In this document: positions 41,680-53,100 of the stretch, in pieces
Layout of the letters: each line of letters opens with the position of its first letter
Position numbering within the stretch: position 1 is the first letter of the stretch
DNA from: Dyadobacter frigoris
Lineage (GTDB): Bacteria; Bacteroidota; Bacteroidia; Cytophagales; Spirosomataceae
Assembly: GCF_005280585.1 (NCBI RefSeq)
Contig: NZ_SZVO01000002.1
Location: 319,005 to 383,004 of the forward strand
Direction: 5' to 3'
DNA: 64,000 nucleotides
The notes under the pieces: generated by a model
The model's input: only the letters and a program-made list of their open reading frames with translations
What the model was told of the DNA's origin: nothing
Databases searched by the model: none
Made by a program: the position numbers and the translations under genes

Positions 41680-44600
41680 TTATTTCCCCGATTTCAACGA
41701 GACTGGCTTAATCATCGTCAAAGGCAAATTATTTCTGGCAACAAGCCACATCGGCCCGTTTTTTGTTTTTAAAGATTTAATATCTCTGATTTCACCATCC
41801 AGCCTAAAACCGGTTTCAACAGCAGAAACTGACTCGAAACTCCCCTTTCCTTTATTGATCAAAACCAAACCATAACTCGAATCATATCGCCCCTGATAAG
41901 TACTTACGCCCCAATAATTTCCGCCACCCAAAATATCCGGTCTTCCATCACCATTCACATCAGAAATTGCAAAAGTGAATAATTTTGAAACCTGAGCTTC
42001 CCACGGCAGATCATGCATTGCAAATCCTCCATCCTTATTTTCAAGATAAACCGATTCAAATTTATCAACCCTTAAAAGTTTGGCATCTTTTAATTCTTCG
42101 GGTTTAAAAATCTCATCGATCGTTTTTCCGGCAAACGATTTGTAATCAGTAAACCTCTTGTTGATAATCGATGGAATCCGTTTTCCCAGTTCATCTTTAA
42201 AAGCAACCGGATACCAAGAATCTCCTACACTATAAGCCAAAATTTGTTCAAGCCCCAGGTTATTATCAAAATCTTTTACCCACATTTTCAACTGAGAATC
42301 AGGGCGTTTTTGGAATTTATTATTGCTTCCAAGATTTCCTACAACCAGGTCCATATCTCCATCACTATCAAAATCGGCTGCGCTTACACATTGCCAAAAA
42401 CCGGGAGGTGCTGTATATTTACTGGATTTATCTGATTTTAAAGTTCCTTTTTTATTTAAGAAAACGGTAACTGGCATCCAGTCACCAACAACGACCAAAT
42501 CCTTTTGTTTGTCTCCGTCCAAATCGGCCCATACTACATCGGTAACCATTCCTATTTTCTTAAGTCCCGGTGCCAATTGATCGGTTTTATCAGAAAAATA
42601 ACCTTTCCCATCATTAACCAAAATATAGGAATTTGGCGATATTCCATATTGAAAACCTACAACGCGTCCACCTACAAATAAGTCGAGATCCCCGTCCCCA
42701 TCAAGATCAAAAGGTTTTACACAGCTTTTATTATCAAACATCGGCGGAAGAGCGTTTGCATCTCTTTTGAAATTCCCTTTCCCGTCGTTGAAATAAAGCC
42801 GGTCAAATTGCTGGGGCATTTTATCATAAAATTCATTTCCTCCTGACACGACATAGAGATCGTTAAAACCATCTCTATTTGCATCAAAAAATACGGCTTC
42901 AATATCTTCAAAAGTAGAATCTGCCCTAAAATCCGCTTGCGGACTTAATTGAAACTTACCATCCGGTTTTTGCAGATAAAGGGAGCCAATCTGCCATTTG
43001 GCCCCGCCTACATAAAAATCTTCAAAACCATCTCCATTCACGTCCGCGACGGCAATTTTTGGACCTTCGGAAGAAATCAGGAACGGCATCAGACTTTCCC
43101 GGTAGAAATCAAAATAACGATTTTCTTCATGTTTATAAGGAATTTTGAATTTCGCGGTAACATCTTCAAATAACTTTTGATCCGGTTTTTTCACGATCCA
43201 TGGACCAATCGGTTCAGCCAATTTCCCTGATCCGTCATATTTTATTTTGACCAGCTGATTGGTTTTTACCTGAGTAAGAACCTGTACTTTCTGATTTGGC
43301 CAAACAACAATAAGACTATCAAGCACTTTTTCCTTAGCCGTACCAAAGTGAATCAATGGCTCACTGGATGATTCAAATCCCCTTGTACTGGACAGTTGCT
43401 GCATTTGCAGGCCAGACTTTGTTTTGACCACAATTTTGGCACCGATGGCAAAAGTATTACCAGGATATCCTTCCAGTTTGACACGTAAATAACCAGATTC
43501 CGGCTGCCTGTTTGCCTGGTTTTGGTAAAATACCGATGGTTCATTTAAATTATTGGTTACCAGATCCAGATCACCATCGTTATCCAAATCTGCATAGGCC
43601 GCTCCATTCGAAATATTTGGCGTTTCAAATCCCCAGTCAAGCGATTTATTCTGAAATTTTAAATCCTTCGTTCCTTTGAAAAGATAGTTATGAGCCTTAC
43701 CTTCCGGCATTAGCGTCAAAGCTTTTTTATCCAGTTCCATCGACGTTTCAGTCGCATATCTTAAAGAATCGTCGGCGGCATATTTTGCATAATCCAGATT
43801 GTTAGGACGATGCGCAATACCGTTGCTAATAAATAAATCCTTAATCCCGTCATTGTCATAATCTGCCAGCAATGGCGACCAGCTCCAATCCGTAGCCGCA
43901 ACACCCGCCATTGCACCAATTTCCATAAAACCTTTTCCTGACATATTGATCTGTAAACAGTTACGACTCAACTGAGGCATGTAACCGAAGGAAAGTTTAT
44001 ACAAATAAATATCTAGCGGATCTTCACCAATCGATGATTTCTCAATCGTTTCATCTTCCGGATACATATCCAGTGTCATAATATCCGGGAAGCCGTCATT
44101 ATTCACATCGGCAATGTCATTTCCCATGGAATAGCGACTTGTATACCGAAGCATTTCACTGCTTTTATTGGTAAATGTGCCATTTCCGTTGTTCATGTAG
44201 CAATAATCATCTTCATGAAAATCATTGGAAACATAAATATCATCCCAGCCGTCATTATTTAAATCCGCAACTGCAATGCCTAAACCATAACCCATTGCCG
44301 CACCATAAATACCAGCTTTGGCACTAACGTCCTTAAATTTAACCGGCTTTTTCGGATCTGCTTTTTGATCACTTATCTGGCTTTCATACAAATAATCACC
44401 TGCTTCGTTGTTTCGCAAATGGCGGGTGCTAACGCGGTCATAACTTCTGGAAGTATGGACTGCGTGATTCAATAAATAACAATCAAGATCTCCGTCTTTG
44501 TCATAATCAAAGAAAACAGCCTGCGTGGAAAAACCTGTAAAGTCGAGGCCGTAATCCGCTGCTTTTTCGGTAAAGGTCAAATTTCCGTTATTGATGTAAA

Positions 44601-45045
44601 GCTCATTTGCGCCTTCCATTCCACGAAAGTTACCTACCGCAGAAACATAAATATCCAGTAAACCATCACCATTAATATCCGCCATGGTAACACCCGTCTG
44701 CCAGTCTGAAAAACCTGCAACTCCTGCCTTTTCTGTGATATCTTCAAACTTGAAATTGCCTTTGTTCAGATATAATTTGTTCTTTCCCTGATTCGAAACA
44801 AAATATACGTCTGCCAATCCATCGTTATTAATATCACCCGTAGAAACACCACCCCCATTATAAAAATAGAGATAGTCCATCAAATTAACCTTTTCGGTAT
44901 CAACTACCTTATTGATAAAATTAACACCTGTTACGGTTGAATCTTTAATTTCAAATAATGCATTTTCTTTGCTTTTATTTTCTGATTTACAAGCCTGAAA
45001 TACAAGCATTGCTATCAGAATTACAACCAGATTTAAATTCTTCAT
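41680..45045 (-). CDS. VCBS/FG-GAP repeat lipoprotein with ASPIC-UnbV domains (copy 2)
   Basis: A 1121-residue lipoprotein (lipobox FQAC, Cys19). It is built of many calcium-loop repeats of the form DxNxDGxxD, for example DINNDGLADVYFVSN, DLNNDGWDDIYVSNDF, DFDSDGDMDLVVG and DVNGDGRPDILGG, consistent with integrin-like propellers. An ASPIC/UnbV-type domain with LPLTxRGFESSSEP-like LSSTRGFESSSEPLIHFG is centred near 560. It closely parallels its upstream neighbour at 45118 (same length and architecture), so the pair arose by duplication. The protein probably sits on the outer-membrane surface as a binding partner of the SusC/SusD pair. Substrate unknown. Confidence 0.87.
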   Translation of the reverse strand: MKNLNLVVILIAMLVFQACKSENKSKENALFEIKDSTVTGVNFINKVVDTEKVNLMDYLYFYNGGGVSTGDINNDGLADVYFVSNQGKNKLYLNKGNFKFEDITEKAGVAGFSDWQTGVTMADINGDGLLDIYVSAVGNFRGMEGANELYINNGNLTFTEKAADYGLDFTGFSTQAVFFDYDKDGDLDCYLLNHAVHTSRSYDRVSTRHLRNNEAGDYLYESQISDQKADPKKPVKFKDVSAKAGIYGAAMGYGLGIAVADLNNDGWDDIYVSNDFHEDDYCYMNNGNGTFTNKSSEMLRYTSRYSMGNDIADVNNDGFPDIMTLDMYPEDETIEKSSIGEDPLDIYLYKLSFGYMPQLSRNCLQINMSGKGFMEIGAMAGVAATDWSWSPLLADYDNDGIKDLFISNGIAHRPNNLDYAKYAADDSLRYATETSMELDKKALTLMPEGKAHNYLFKGTKDLKFQNKSLDWGFETPNISNGAAYADLDNDGDLDLVTNNLNEPSVFYQNQANRQPESGYLRVKLEGYPGNTFAIGAKIVVKTKSGLQMQQLSSTRGFESSSEPLIHFGTAKEKVLDSLIVVWPNQKVQVLTQVKTNQLVKIKYDGSGKLAEPIGPWIVKKPDQKLFEDVTAKFKIPYKHEENRYFDFYRESLMPFLISSEGPKIAVADVNGDGFEDFYVGGAKWQIGSLYLQKPDGKFQLSPQADFRADSTFEDIEAVFFDANRDGFNDLYVVSGGNEFYDKMPQQFDRLYFNDGKGNFKRDANALPPMFDNKSCVKPFDLDGDGDLDLFVGGRVVGFQYGISPNSYILVNDGKGYFSDKTDQLAPGLKKIGMVTDVVWADLDGDKQKDLVVVGDWMPVTVFLNKKGTLKSDKSSKYTAPPGFWQCVSAADFDSDGDMDLVVGNLGSNNKFQKRPDSQLKMWVKDFDNNLGLEQILAYSVGDSWYPVAFKDELGKRIPSIINKRFTDYKSFAGKTIDEIFKPEELKDAKLLRVDKFESVYLENKDGGFAMHDLPWEAQVSKLFTFAISDVNGDGRPDILGGGNYWGVSTYQGRYDSSYGLVLINKGKGSFESVSAVETGFRLDGEIRDIKSLKTKNGPMWLVARNNLPLTMIKPVSLKSGK

Positions 45046-45117
45046 TTTACTTCAAAAACTAATTCCTTATACTTATTATTTCAATATCAGTAAGTGCTGA
45101 TACTGTTTAAGCGCAAT

Positions 45118-48100
45118 TTATTTTTTAACAACAGGTTTAAAAACCTGCACTTTACTATTATTTTTTCCTAAAACAATTTGCCCCTGTTTTAACTGTTTCA
45201 TCGTTCTCACCTGGTCCTCAGCCCAGAACCCGGATTCAGAAGGCGATTTTACTTCAAAACCATTTTTTGTACCACGAAGTATAAGACCTTTCATAGCATC
45301 ATATCTTCCGATTTCCGGCAGCACATCATAATAATTTCCTGAAACTATTAAATCCACATGGCCATCATGATCGTAGTCCGTAGAAATGATGCTGTTAATT
45401 GGAGAAAATTGTGCTTGTGTTGGTAAAGGAATAAAAGTGAATTTGCTGCCTTTCCCATCATTTCGCAAAATAGCAGATTCAGCGGTAAACACTTTTTTCA
45501 CGACCGCATCTTCAAGATCTTTTTTATCAATTACTTCATCAATCGTTTTGCCCGCGTACTGTTCGTATTTCACAAATTTCTTTTTCAGCGAAGGCATAGC
45601 ACGAAGCAAATCTGGTTTCATGACCATCGGATAAGAAGTACCGCTTTCATCCGGACAAGTAATAATTTGTTTCACCACACCATTATGATCAAAATCTTTG
45701 ACATACATTTCCACTGGTATTTTCTGACTTGCTTTCAAACGGGAATTCAGTCCGAGATTTCCGGCAATAATATCCAAATCTCCGTCATTATCAATATCAG
45801 AAACGTCAACCGTATTCCACCAGCCATTGGTTTTTTCAATTTCGTTTTTGGCATTTTTAAAGATATCCGGTGATTGAAGTTCCAATTTATTACGTTGATT
45901 TTTAAAGATCATAACCGGCATCCAGTCGCCAACAACAATTAATTCCGGGTAAGAATCTCCATCCAGATCCGCCCAGGTAGCGTCGGTAACCATTCCTAAT
46001 TTGTCAATCTGAGGAATATATCTTTTCGTGTAATTCTTGAAAATTCCGGTTCCGTCATTAGTAAGCAAATAACTTGCCGGATCAATTCCATACTGACCGG
46101 ATTTCAACCTTGATCCGATAAAAACATCGTTATCACCGTCCATATCATAATCCCCGATAGCAATACAGGAAGCGTTAATTTTGAGAGAAGGCAATCCTGT
46201 ACTTTTGGTAAAACCGCCCTTTCCGTCATTCAAATATAATTTCGGCAATAATATCACATCGTCGTCCTTAAACTCATTGCTACCGGAAACAACCAGTAAA
46301 TCCAGATCTTTGTCATTATCAGCATCGAAAAAAACTGCATCCGAGGCTTCCAGTTCTGTTTCCTCTGCAAATATTTTGGGTGTTTGTTCCGTAAAGTTCC
46401 CGTCCTTTTTCTGAATGAAAAGTTTTCCGCCTTGGCCAATTGCACCCCCTATGTATACGTCATCCAATCCGTCTTTATTAACATCACCTACTGCTAACGC
46501 TGGGCCAAAACGGGAATACATTTGTTTGATCAATGGATTTTGGTTGTAATCAACATAGTCTGCTTCCTTATGAGTAAAATCTATTCCGCCCGCAGTTATT
46601 TCACTAAATTTCGCTTTCCCCTTTTCACTTTCCGCTTTCCATGGTATTTGTGCATCTTTCTGGCTAAGGACATACATGGAATCAGCAGTGATATTTTTAA
46701 TCACGTACTCTTTGTCATTCGGCCAAAGTACCGTTACTGAATCAATTTTCGAATTTTTACCGAGACCGAAAACAAGCCGCAAATCAACAGAAGATTCAAA
46801 TCCCCTATTCGGCATTTGCTGAAGCATCTGCGTTCTTGTTTTTTGATGCACATAAACTTTGGCACCAATTGCATCAAGATTTCCCTGCTCGCCTTTTAGT
46901 TTGAATTTGATATAATGAAAATCTTTCCGCTCATTGGATTTATTTTTGTACATAAACAGCTGACTGTTTACATTATTTACAACCAAATCAAGATCCCCGT
47001 CGTTATCCAAATCTCCATAAGCTGAGCCGTTTGAAAACGAAGGTGTAGCGAGTCCCCACTCAGCTGCCTTATTGGCAAAAGATAAATTGCCATTATTTTT
47101 GAAAGCGTAATTAGCCAGCGGTTCCGAAGGCATTTTATCAAGGAACATTTTGTAATCAAATGTCCTGGTCCGGCTTACTTCTGCGATATTGGAAGGATCT
47201 GCCAAAAAAGAAACAAAATCCTGATTTGTTAAATCTTTATTGATAGAATTGGCAACGAAAATATCCTTTTCGCCGTCAGAATCCATATCAAAAATAAGTG
47301 CTCCCCAACTCCAGTCTGTGGCGTGTGTACCGGTAAAACGTGCAATTTCACTAAACCAGATTTTTCCATCCGGAGCTCCCGACTGATTTAATTGCAACGT
47401 ATTTTGCATGTACTGGTAGTGAAAGTCCCTTGAAACTTTCAGTTCCTGTAAGTCGTAGCCTTCAAAAGTTGAAGTTAGTTTAAGTCTTCGATCTGTTGCC
47501 GGTAACATGTCCGTTACATAAATATCCAGTTTCCCGTCATTATTAATATCCGCAATATCCGCCCCCATTGAGGACAAGCTTGTGTGTTGCATAGCGGATT
47601 TAATGGATTCAGTAAAAGTCCCGTCATGGTTGTTGATGTATAAATAATCATGTTCATAAAAATCGTTGGAAATATACATATCCAGCCAGTTGTCATTATT
47701 AACATCGCCGATTGTAATACCAAGACCAAATCCGATCAAACTGCCATAAATACCGGCAGCTTCACTAATATCTGTAAAGCGTGCTCCATCGTTTCTGAAT
47801 AATTTGTGCCCGCCTTCTTTATCCCGCTGACTACGTAAATTGGCATAGCCCAGTCGGCCAACCGGCGTAAAACTATTATTTAGCAAAAACATGTCCAGGT
47901 CTCCATCCCTGTCGAAATCAAAAAATGCTGCGTGTGTAGAATATCCCTGATCGTTCAGGCCATATTCTTTTGCCTTTTCAACAAATGTTCCGTTTCCTTT
48001 GTTGATAAATAATTCGTTTGCCCGCTCTTTGGATTTACCTGCATTACAGACGTATAAATCCAGCAAACCATCTCCATTGACATCGGCGAAAGTAGCACCT

Positions 48101-48453
48101 GTACTCCATGATTTTGTTCCGGCGACGCCGGCCTTATCGGTTATATCTTCAAACTTGAAATTTCCTTTATTTAGAAAAAGCTTATTTGTTCCCTGATTAG
48201 CAATCAGGTAAATATCGGGCAGGTTATCATTATTAATATCACCAATAGCCACTCCACCGCCATTATAAAAATTGCGGTAATTAAAGATGTTGAATTCGTC
48301 GGTATTGGTAATTGTGTTTTCAAAAGAAATGCCCGTCTCTTCAGCTGTCATTTCCTGAAATAGGTGATTTTCTTTATCTTCTTTTTTAGAACAACCAAAA
48401 AATATGAAAATACTAAAAACCCAGATTAGTTGTCTATAAAAATATTTGATCAT
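45118..48453 (-). CDS. VCBS/FG-GAP repeat lipoprotein with ASPIC-UnbV domains (copy 1)
   Basis: An approximately 1110-residue lipoprotein (lipobox FFGC, Cys21 from the ATG at 48453; another ATG at 48474 would add seven residues). It has repeated DxNxDGxxD loops such as DINNDNLPDIYLIAN, DVNGDGLLDLYVCN, DLDNDGDLDLVVNN and DADNDKDLDLLVVSG. An UnbV-like segment MPNRGFESSVDLRLVFG lies near the middle. It opens with the same HLFQEMTAEETGISFENT-type entry as its paralog. It lies 107 bp downstream of susD, across a strong terminator, so its expression may differ from that of the SusCD pair. Confidence 0.87.
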   Translation of the reverse strand: MIKYFYRQLIWVFSIFIFFGCSKKEDKENHLFQEMTAEETGISFENTITNTDEFNIFNYRNFYNGGGVAIGDINNDNLPDIYLIANQGTNKLFLNKGNFKFEDITDKAGVAGTKSWSTGATFADVNGDGLLDLYVCNAGKSKERANELFINKGNGTFVEKAKEYGLNDQGYSTHAAFFDFDRDGDLDMFLLNNSFTPVGRLGYANLRSQRDKEGGHKLFRNDGARFTDISEAAGIYGSLIGFGLGITIGDVNNDNWLDMYISNDFYEHDYLYINNHDGTFTESIKSAMQHTSLSSMGADIADINNDGKLDIYVTDMLPATDRRLKLTSTFEGYDLQELKVSRDFHYQYMQNTLQLNQSGAPDGKIWFSEIARFTGTHATDWSWGALIFDMDSDGEKDIFVANSINKDLTNQDFVSFLADPSNIAEVSRTRTFDYKMFLDKMPSEPLANYAFKNNGNLSFANKAAEWGLATPSFSNGSAYGDLDNDGDLDLVVNNVNSQLFMYKNKSNERKDFHYIKFKLKGEQGNLDAIGAKVYVHQKTRTQMLQQMPNRGFESSVDLRLVFGLGKNSKIDSVTVLWPNDKEYVIKNITADSMYVLSQKDAQIPWKAESEKGKAKFSEITAGGIDFTHKEADYVDYNQNPLIKQMYSRFGPALAVGDVNKDGLDDVYIGGAIGQGGKLFIQKKDGNFTEQTPKIFAEETELEASDAVFFDADNDKDLDLLVVSGSNEFKDDDVILLPKLYLNDGKGGFTKSTGLPSLKINASCIAIGDYDMDGDNDVFIGSRLKSGQYGIDPASYLLTNDGTGIFKNYTKRYIPQIDKLGMVTDATWADLDGDSYPELIVVGDWMPVMIFKNQRNKLELQSPDIFKNAKNEIEKTNGWWNTVDVSDIDNDGDLDIIAGNLGLNSRLKASQKIPVEMYVKDFDHNGVVKQIITCPDESGTSYPMVMKPDLLRAMPSLKKKFVKYEQYAGKTIDEVIDKKDLEDAVVKKVFTAESAILRNDGKGSKFTFIPLPTQAQFSPINSIISTDYDHDGHVDLIVSGNYYDVLPEIGRYDAMKGLILRGTKNGFEVKSPSESGFWAEDQVRTMKQLKQGQIVLGKNNSKVQVFKPVVKK

Positions 48454-48504
48454 TAGCCGATATCCTATATTCATTATTACAGTACATAATGTACCACAAA
48501 TTTA

Positions 48505-48549
48505 AATTAAAACAGGAGTAAGCTTAACAAGCTTACTCCTGTTTTAATT
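48505..48549 (-). terminator. Very strong terminator between susD-like and the VCBS genes
   Basis: Exact 21-bp arms at 48505-48525 and 48529-48549 are joined by a 3-nt loop AAC. It is placed 33 bp after the susD-like stop codon. It should end most SusCD transcripts and decouple the downstream lipoproteins. Confidence 0.88.
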
Positions 48550-48581
48550 ACTTTAAGATTTATATCAATTAAACCTAAAAA

Positions 48582-50051
48582 TTAATACCCTGGATTTTGT
48601 TTCAAATTTGGATTTAATGAAAGTTGGGTGGATGGAATCGGGAAGATATTACGGAAAGCCGGTGAAGCCGGTTTAAACATCCAGGCTTTATTAAACTGAC
48701 CGAAACGAATCAAATCCTGGCGTCTTACATATTCCCAGGCCATTTCCCATCCTCTTTCTGCAAGCATATCATCTAACGAAAGTTTCGTAACCGGCGTAGC
48801 ATCGGCACGGGCTCTTACAATATTAACATCTGCAATCGCAGCTGCTGTGTTTCCCAACCGAAGATTTGCCTCTGCACGCATCAGGTAAGTATCTCCAAGA
48901 CGGAACAGGACGAAATCGTTATCCTGATCGCTGGAGGCACCATTTCTTTGAATTTCATATTTCTGGCTTCTTGCTCCTGCCAAACGTGCAACAGGGCCTG
49001 CCGGCATTTCAAAAGCTGGAATTTCAGGTGTGAAAATAAATGGTTTGCCATCATCAGTAAGTAGCTTACCATCAGAAGAATATTGCTGTCCTACGATCCA
49101 CATTTTCTTTCTGCCATCTGTTTCAGCAAACGAATTATAAAACTCTGTTGCAGTACAGTATCCATTCCAAGGAGCTTGTGGTGTATTATAAGTCAATTGA
49201 CTTAAATAATGCAAAGTTCTCATGTTCATGTTAAAACCACCTCTTTTCGAAGCATCATAAGGAACTGCAAGGATATTTTCCTTAGAAGCCTGGTTTTGTG
49301 TAGCAAAGTTACTGAAAAAGTCCGCAGATAATACATATTTCCCTGATGCAATAACCGTATCGCATTGAACTTTCGCATCTGCCCATCTTGCTGTACCAGT
49401 ATAAACTTCTGAATTCAGATAAAGTTTTGCTAGGATCATATTTGCAACATATTTGTTAACACGTCCATAGTACGCTCCACCAGCGGTTGCACTAAGATTA
49501 GGGTAAGATTCTTTAATCTCTTTTTCAATCCAGGCAGCTGTTTCAGCACCTGTTTTTTGAGTCTGAACTTCTCCACCTACTTTTTCAGCAATGATAATGT
49601 TTCTGAAATGATCCAACAGAATGTAGTGATAGTATGCTCTTAACACACGTAACTCAGCCAATGTTGCAGGTTCAGTGATGTTACCTAATTGCTGATTAAT
49701 TGAAGTGATACTGTTATAACACCAGGTCCACATACCGTTGAACTTGTCGTCATCTCCGGTCGGAGTCCAGTTATGTTCTTTTAGACGTTTCCATGCATCA
49801 CCATCTTTCCAGTCACCTCCGCGGGTTGGAATTACCTGTTCGTCAGTAACTGTATTTAGTTCAGCGTAACGTCCAAAATAATCTCCCAAAGAGCTGTAGA
49901 GCGGTCCAAGTAAAGCTGCTTGCTGAGCAGCAGTAGAACCAAACTGATCTGTCGGAATTACGTCGTATGTTGTTTCGGTTAAGTCGGTACAAGATTGACC
50001 CGCAAGTAATAGTGCAGAGCCAAATAAAATATGCTTAAAGTTAATTTTCAT
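48582..50051 (-). CDS. SusD/RagB-type starch-binding outer-membrane lipoprotein
   Basis: A 489-residue lipoprotein (lipobox GQSC, Cys21). It has the TPR-rich helical core and C-terminal features of SusD proteins: ELRVLRAYYHYILLDHFRNIII, VNKYVANMILAKLYLNSEVY, FVLFRLGDTYLMRAEANLRLGN, then a terminal LNPNLKQNPGY. It forms the lid over its SusC partner, which lies 80 bp upstream in the same unit, and captures glycan or peptide at the cell surface. No glycoside hydrolase is directly linked, so the ligand cannot be deduced from neighbours. Confidence 0.93.
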   Translation of the reverse strand: MKINFKHILFGSALLLAGQSCTDLTETTYDVIPTDQFGSTAAQQAALLGPLYSSLGDYFGRYAELNTVTDEQVIPTRGGDWKDGDAWKRLKEHNWTPTGDDDKFNGMWTWCYNSITSINQQLGNITEPATLAELRVLRAYYHYILLDHFRNIIIAEKVGGEVQTQKTGAETAAWIEKEIKESYPNLSATAGGAYYGRVNKYVANMILAKLYLNSEVYTGTARWADAKVQCDTVIASGKYVLSADFFSNFATQNQASKENILAVPYDASKRGGFNMNMRTLHYLSQLTYNTPQAPWNGYCTATEFYNSFAETDGRKKMWIVGQQYSSDGKLLTDDGKPFIFTPEIPAFEMPAGPVARLAGARSQKYEIQRNGASSDQDNDFVLFRLGDTYLMRAEANLRLGNTAAAIADVNIVRARADATPVTKLSLDDMLAERGWEMAWEYVRRQDLIRFGQFNKAWMFKPASPAFRNIFPIPSTQLSLNPNLKQNPGY

Positions 50052-50131
50052 TTCAATGTGTATTTATTGGTCAGAGAAAATCTTGATAAGATGAACTGTA
50101 TCAAAACCAATTATTTTTCAAAGTTTATTAC

Positions 50132-53100
50132 TTAAAACGTCAGATTAACACCCAATTGGAAAGAACGTGTTTTAGGATAAATACCACTTGCATCCAAACC
50201 AAGACTGTTAGGCGCAGAAGTACTGTTGTTCAAATCTCCTTTTACTTCCAATTCCGGATCCACACCTCTGTATTTAGTAATGATAAACAAGTTGTTACCA
50301 CCAAGATAAATCCTTGCGTTAGTCAGGTATTTACTATCTAAAGACAGGTTATAACCTATTTGCCAGTTATCAAGACGAACATAAGTTCCTTTTTCTAACC
50401 AGTAGCTCGATAAAGCATTAGTACTGAAATTAGCAGGTAATTCACTTACACTTTTTAACATGTTCGTTTCAAGAATTGAACCTGGAATCGAAAGGTTTGA
50501 ACGTAAGTTATTAAGGATTTTATTACCAAAAACACCTCGCACCTGGAAACTCATGTCAAATTTATGGTAACGGAAACTGTTTACCCATGCACCAGTAATA
50601 TAAGGCTGTGGATTATCCTTAAACCCAACCTGTGCGTCAGCCGGGTTAGTTACAGGAGCTCCACCGTCTTTTCCCTGAAGTAACATTTGTCCCTTATCAT
50701 CAAATCCAGCAAAATGACCTACGTTATTGAAAGAACCTAAAGGCAAACCAGGGGTCAGGATCGAAGCGTAAACGTTCGAAAGACCACGGCCACCAAATGC
50801 ATTAAAACGAACGATACCAGAATCGAAGTCATTACTTTTCAGACTGATAATTGAGTTTTTAATGTAAGATCCAACAACCCGGCTTGTCCAGTTAAAGTTG
50901 TCTTTTTCAATTACAGCTCCACCGAAGGATAGCTCAATACCTTTGTTACGCATCGAACCAACGTTCGCCCAAATAAAGTTTGTAAAATATTTAACCCCAT
51001 CCGCAGGAACTGAATATTTATAAAGCATGTCTTCGGTTTTCTTATTGAACACATCAATAGATCCCGTAAAACGACCTTTTACAAACTGGAAATCCAAACC
51101 AAGGTTAACCTGCTGAACTACTTCCCATTTCAAATTAGGGTTTGTGTTTTGCGTGATTGCATAACCTGGAAGGAAGTTATTGATACTACCGTCATAATAA
51201 GATGTTGTAGGACCATAAAGCTGCAAAGACTGATAAGGCACCAATCCTTCGGAGTTCCCTGTTTTACCCCAGCTCGCACGCAATTTTAAATAATTAAATG
51301 CATTTGATTTCGGAAAGAATGATTCATCAGAAATTGTCCATCCCCCTGCAACCGACGGGAATAAACCCCATTTGTTGTTCGCACCAAATTTCGAACTGCC
51401 ATCATATCGTAATGTACCAGTAAGATTATATTTCTCGTTTACGTTCAAAGTACCACGTCCAAAGAAGGAAGCGAGCGTTGTTTTGTTTTTGTAAGAACTA
51501 ACATAAGAAGTGCTTGGTAAAATCAACGATCCTGCTCCAAGACCAAGGTTGTTATACCCAAGACCTGTTGCAACAAACTGTGTATTGTTTGCACCAAAAC
51601 CATCATTGATAATATTCTGGTAAGAATAACCTCCCAGTACTGAAAAATTACTTCCTTTATCACCAAAGCCTTTTGTATACGTAGCAGTAAGCTCAAGAAG
51701 TTTATCATTAATTGTTGCAAGAGCTCTTGAAGCCAATCCGTTATTAATCTGGAATGCTTTAACAGATCTGTCTCTCGATTGGCTGTTTACCTCCTGATCA
51801 TTTTTGATGGCTCCATTGACACCAACCACGAAACCGCTGAACAATTCATATTTCATATTCACACCCCCAACCAATACATTTTTTTCACGCTTGAAAATTT
51901 CATTTTGCTGCATCGCTACCGGGTTGTTCAAATCGAATGCACCTGGAATTTCATAGTTTGTTCCGTCAGCATTTTTAACCGGCAATGTAGGAAGGAAAAG
52001 CGTTGCGTTGGCAAGAATACCATTGTCTGTCAAATCGGAATTTGTATTCGTATAAGAAAGGCTGTACTGGATGTTCAAACGGTTATCCAAAGCTTTCTGA
52101 TCCAGGTTAATCCTACCTGTCATACGATCGAAACCTGTGTTTTTGATAATACCGTTACGGTTTGTATAGTTGATCGATCCGCGATAAGAGAATGTTGGTG
52201 ACCCACCGGAAATTGCTAAATCATGGCTGTTGGTAACTCCTCTTCTCGAAATCTGATCCCACCAGTCTGTATTATAGTTGTTTCCTGCCGCATCTTTTGG
52301 AAAACGTTGTGAATCTGCCAATGAAGCTGCTCCTTTAATACGTGTAACCTCAGCAATGTAACCCGGCCCATCAAGCAATTTCAGGTTATTTGAAATCACA
52401 TCTACACCAACATAGTTGTTGAATGTTACAGTCGCTTTACCTGACTTTCCACGTTTTGTAGTGATGATAATTACACCATTTGCAGCACGTGAACCATAAA
52501 TCGCAGAAGCCGAAGCATCTTTCAACACGTCCATCGATTCAATATCCGTTGGAGAAATTGTAGCAATTGGAACACCGATGATACCATCCACCACGTACAA
52601 AGGATCACTGCCACCAGCCAAAGAAGTATAACCTCTCAAACGAACCGTAGGACTTGTATTTGGATCACCATTGGGTTGCGTAATTGTCAGACCGGCAACA
52701 CGGCCCTGAATAGCCTGAAGTGGATTTGGGTTAATACCCGCATTAAAATCTTTGGAAGATACTGATTGAACAGATCCAGTTACGTCTTTTCTTTTTGCAG
52801 TACCATATCCAACCACCACCACTTCTTCAAGTGCTTTAACATCGTCACTTAACAATACATCAATTTTAGATTGATTTCCAATGACAACTTCCTTCGACGT
52901 AAAACCTATAAAACTGAATACCAGTGTTCCGTTCTTTTCGGCGGAAATAGTATAATTTCCGTCCATATCAGAGTTTGCACCTTTTGTAGTTCCTTTTACT
53001 GTGATTGATACGCCCGGTAATCCGGCGCCCTTTAAGTCCGTCACTTTTCCGGTAACAGGCACCTCCTGCGCATAAGCGGCACTGGTAATTGCCAGTAGCA

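Noticed and set aside
45084..45101. TATCAG/CTGATA hairpin between the two VCBS genes as a terminator
   Set aside because: The stem is only 6 bp, without a T-run. It is too weak to support a call.
41680..48453. Repeats in the two VCBS genes as a recent DNA duplication or mobile repeat
   Set aside because: The similarity is at protein level, with calcium-loop motifs. The nucleotide sequences have diverged and no flanking direct repeats were seen.
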